A DNA stretch of 64,000 bases. Source: Micropterus salmoides (Eukaryota > Chordata > Actinopteri > Centrarchiformes > Centrarchidae). Under the pieces are notes generated by a model that saw nothing but the letters and a program-made list of their open reading frames with translations, ran no database searches and had not been told where the DNA came from. Below, piece after piece: positions 62,076 through 64,000 of the stretch (its first letter is position 1; each line of letters opens with the position of its first letter). The DNA lies in NCBI RefSeq assembly GCF_014851395.1, contig NW_024043372.1, positions 19,142,977-19,206,976 of the forward strand, read 5' to 3'. Position numbers and translations under genes: made by a program.

Positions 62076-64000
62076 TTGATATGGCAGATCCTTGCAAGAA
62101 GATTTTTGCTGTTTGTAGATTTTTTGCTTTCCTAATTTCTCTTTGGGTGAACACTCTGCTGACTGACACTCTAATTAGATTAGGGCTGCATGCTCTTTGG
62201 GCATATTAGGAGAAATGCGGCGCATCTTAAACTAGCGGGCGGAGCAGTCTGTCAAATGAAGAGAAAAGGTGTTTATGCATGAGAGACGGTGCGTTTTGAT
62301 AGAATTTGTGAGTGTGTGAGTGTCAGTGTGTGCGCTCCAGTGTGGGGTTGCAACAGCATAATGTGGCTGTTTGCGTTTGCCGGCGAGCGGGTATTTATTT
62401 GGATGTGTTTATTAACGGGAAGTTCTGTACCTGGCCCGGCCCATCTGCTCACCTCGCCAAACTGGTGACATCATAGAAACTCAATGATACGTCTGTTCCT
62501 CATAGCGGCTGCCATAGCAGCTGTTACTGTAGCAATGGGAAGACCTGACTCTCTCTCTCTGTCTCACACACACACTCAAGCGTTTTCCTGGTCCAACTGC
62601 AGAGCCAGTTTTCTGACCATCCTGACTGCTGGACATTATGGGTGTCAAAGTGTTGATCGTAACAACTGTTGTCTTGGTCGTTCAGGGTTTTAAATCCATT
62701 GGAATGAAATGGTGTGTGAAATAGATATTAAAGTGTTGGATTGGTTGGTGTCACTGATTTCTCAAGGTCAGGTGCCCATCCCTCTGTGGCACTCGACTAT
62801 TGTGCTTGCAACAGAGTCATCCCAAGGCGGCACAGTCATTCTCATAGGGACGAGGGAGAACCAGCAACTTCAGAGCCGCATATCAAAAAGTTTTGTAAAC
62901 TGAAAATTGGCAGTCAGAAAATAAAGCTCTTTGAGAACTTTCCAGATAGCGTCAGCATATCACTTATTTCTAATTGTTCTATTTCAGAATCAGGTTATGA
63001 CACAATCCTACATCTTTGACCTGGTAACCGAAAAGAAAGCAGAAGTGCATGTCTGTGTGTGATATTATTACCTGGTTGCCAGGTCAAAATGTTTTTCTGC
63101 TTTTAATAGTTTTTCTCCCACAACACCACTGAACACCCATGTTAGCGATTTCTTAAGCTGACGGTAAAAATATATTAAATGATTGTGTTATTGTCCCTCT
63201 GCATATTGAATGCACGCATGCACTTATCTTCAAGTAACGCATATTGACCAATATCTTATTCTCTTTAAAAAAGACCACAAAAATGACAAAAAGGCAGCAC
63301 AAAATTCTTACTCAAACAAGGCCTTTGTCACTGGTTACCAATAACAAATACAGTACTGATAGTACAAATATGTTACTTCCCTTATATACTGAATAAATCC
63401 CACACAGAGGCTGGTTAAGTATTGAAATCTAAATTCTGCTTCTCTGCCACAGTCTATGACTACTAAATTCTCATAAATTAGCCAATGTTAAGCCAACTGC
63501 TGTTTATTTTTGTGGATATCACTTTTCTTTCATTATAATAATAATTAATGTTGGTGGATATTCATGGCAAGGCCTGTTAAATATGCTAGGTTTTCAGTAA
63601 ATAGTTTGGTGGTAGAGACAATGTGGAGAAAGTAACACCAGATTTGGCTTGTGCACCATATGCCACCAGTGATATTGCCAGCTGGAACCGTCTTATTGTG
63701 TATTGCAAGCTGTTCTAACATTAATTACAATGATTTAATATATTGTGACAAATTAGTATTTTAAGCTAAAGTCTATAAATCTAAATCTAAATCTCCAATG
63801 TGTGCTCAAGATATTATATTATAAAATGGCTTAATGACATCTGTAATAATTTAATGTAGATACAGTATCTTAAAAGGAATTCTACCCAGTAAAGATATCT
63901 TTGGAGATATCTCGAGTTATTGCCCAGACTGATGACAGTATAATTGTGACTCCATTATGCATTTGCTATGGATTGTGTATGTTAAAGTGGGTTGCCATGC

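Larger units (their letters stand above)
60610..64000 (+). other. Start of the following intron of the CACNA2D gene
   Basis: Begins with the gtaaag donor. I searched by eye for the next exon (VYY-x-A-K type motif) and did not find it. Holds two large microsatellites and otherwise featureless, AT-rich DNA. Confidence 0.6.

Noticed and set aside
63775..63795. Repeated TAAATC units suggesting a telomere-like tract
   Set aside because: Only about three units and not the vertebrate TTAGGG sequence; chance AT-rich repetition.
60610..64000. Next CACNA2D exon expected downstream
   Set aside because: No stretch encoding a VYY-x-A-K-like motif with splice sites was found by eye.

Overview
The window looks like vertebrate, most likely teleost (bony fish), nuclear DNA. 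It holds very few coding bases, GT-AG introns, long CA/TG microsatellites, and transposable-element remnants of types common in fish: hAT-like elements with 8-bp target duplications, V-SINE-like and tRNA-headed SINEs, and an L2/Rex-type LINE. There are no operons, no prokaryotic gene organisation and no CRISPR array.

Two short protein-coding exons could be supported, both on the + strand and both an exact number of codons. The first is at 23466-23582 (39 codons) and the second at 60550-60609 (20 codons). Joined in phase 0, they encode part of the N-terminal region of an alpha-2/delta auxiliary subunit of voltage-gated calcium channels (CACNA2D family). The residues favour the alpha2delta-2 type slightly over alpha2delta-1. 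They correspond to what are probably exons 3 and 4. The intron between them is about 37 kb, so most of the window is this intron. Positions 1-23465 are probably the preceding intron and 60610-64000 the start of the following one. The neighbouring exons were looked for by eye and not found.

Layout: 1-23 kb is intron-like sequence with a minus-strand tRNA-type SINE (about 368-503), an inverted pair of a dispersed repeat (2.8 and 3.4 kb), a strong hairpin (3.67 kb), a palindromic AT block (9.4-9.6 kb), poly-G tracts, a LINE 3' tail (20.4 kb) and an 880-bp hAT-like element (21.07-21.95 kb). In the large intron, 28.0 kb carries a V-SINE-like element. At 29.0-32.1 kb there is a nest of transposons: an outer hAT-like element split by a second one, which is itself split by a 657-bp miniature hAT element and a SINE, the last two with clear target duplications. 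Further on are a two-monomer dispersed repeat (35.1-35.4 kb), a CA-rich block (35.6-36.0 kb), a degenerate dispersed repeat (39.85-40.1 kb), a hAT-like element hosting a LINE fragment (42.6-43.5 kb), a 372-bp terminal-inverted-repeat element (44.2-44.55 kb) and a dead LINE that lost its reverse-transcriptase catalytic motif (47.95-49.97 kb). The last part of the window is mostly unique intron with microsatellites.

The genes do not form a system together. The window is one host gene fragment plus layers of transposon history. I found no convincing new protein-coding gene nested in the introns. The most informative structures are the ordered transposon nest and the LINE with a deletion at its active site.
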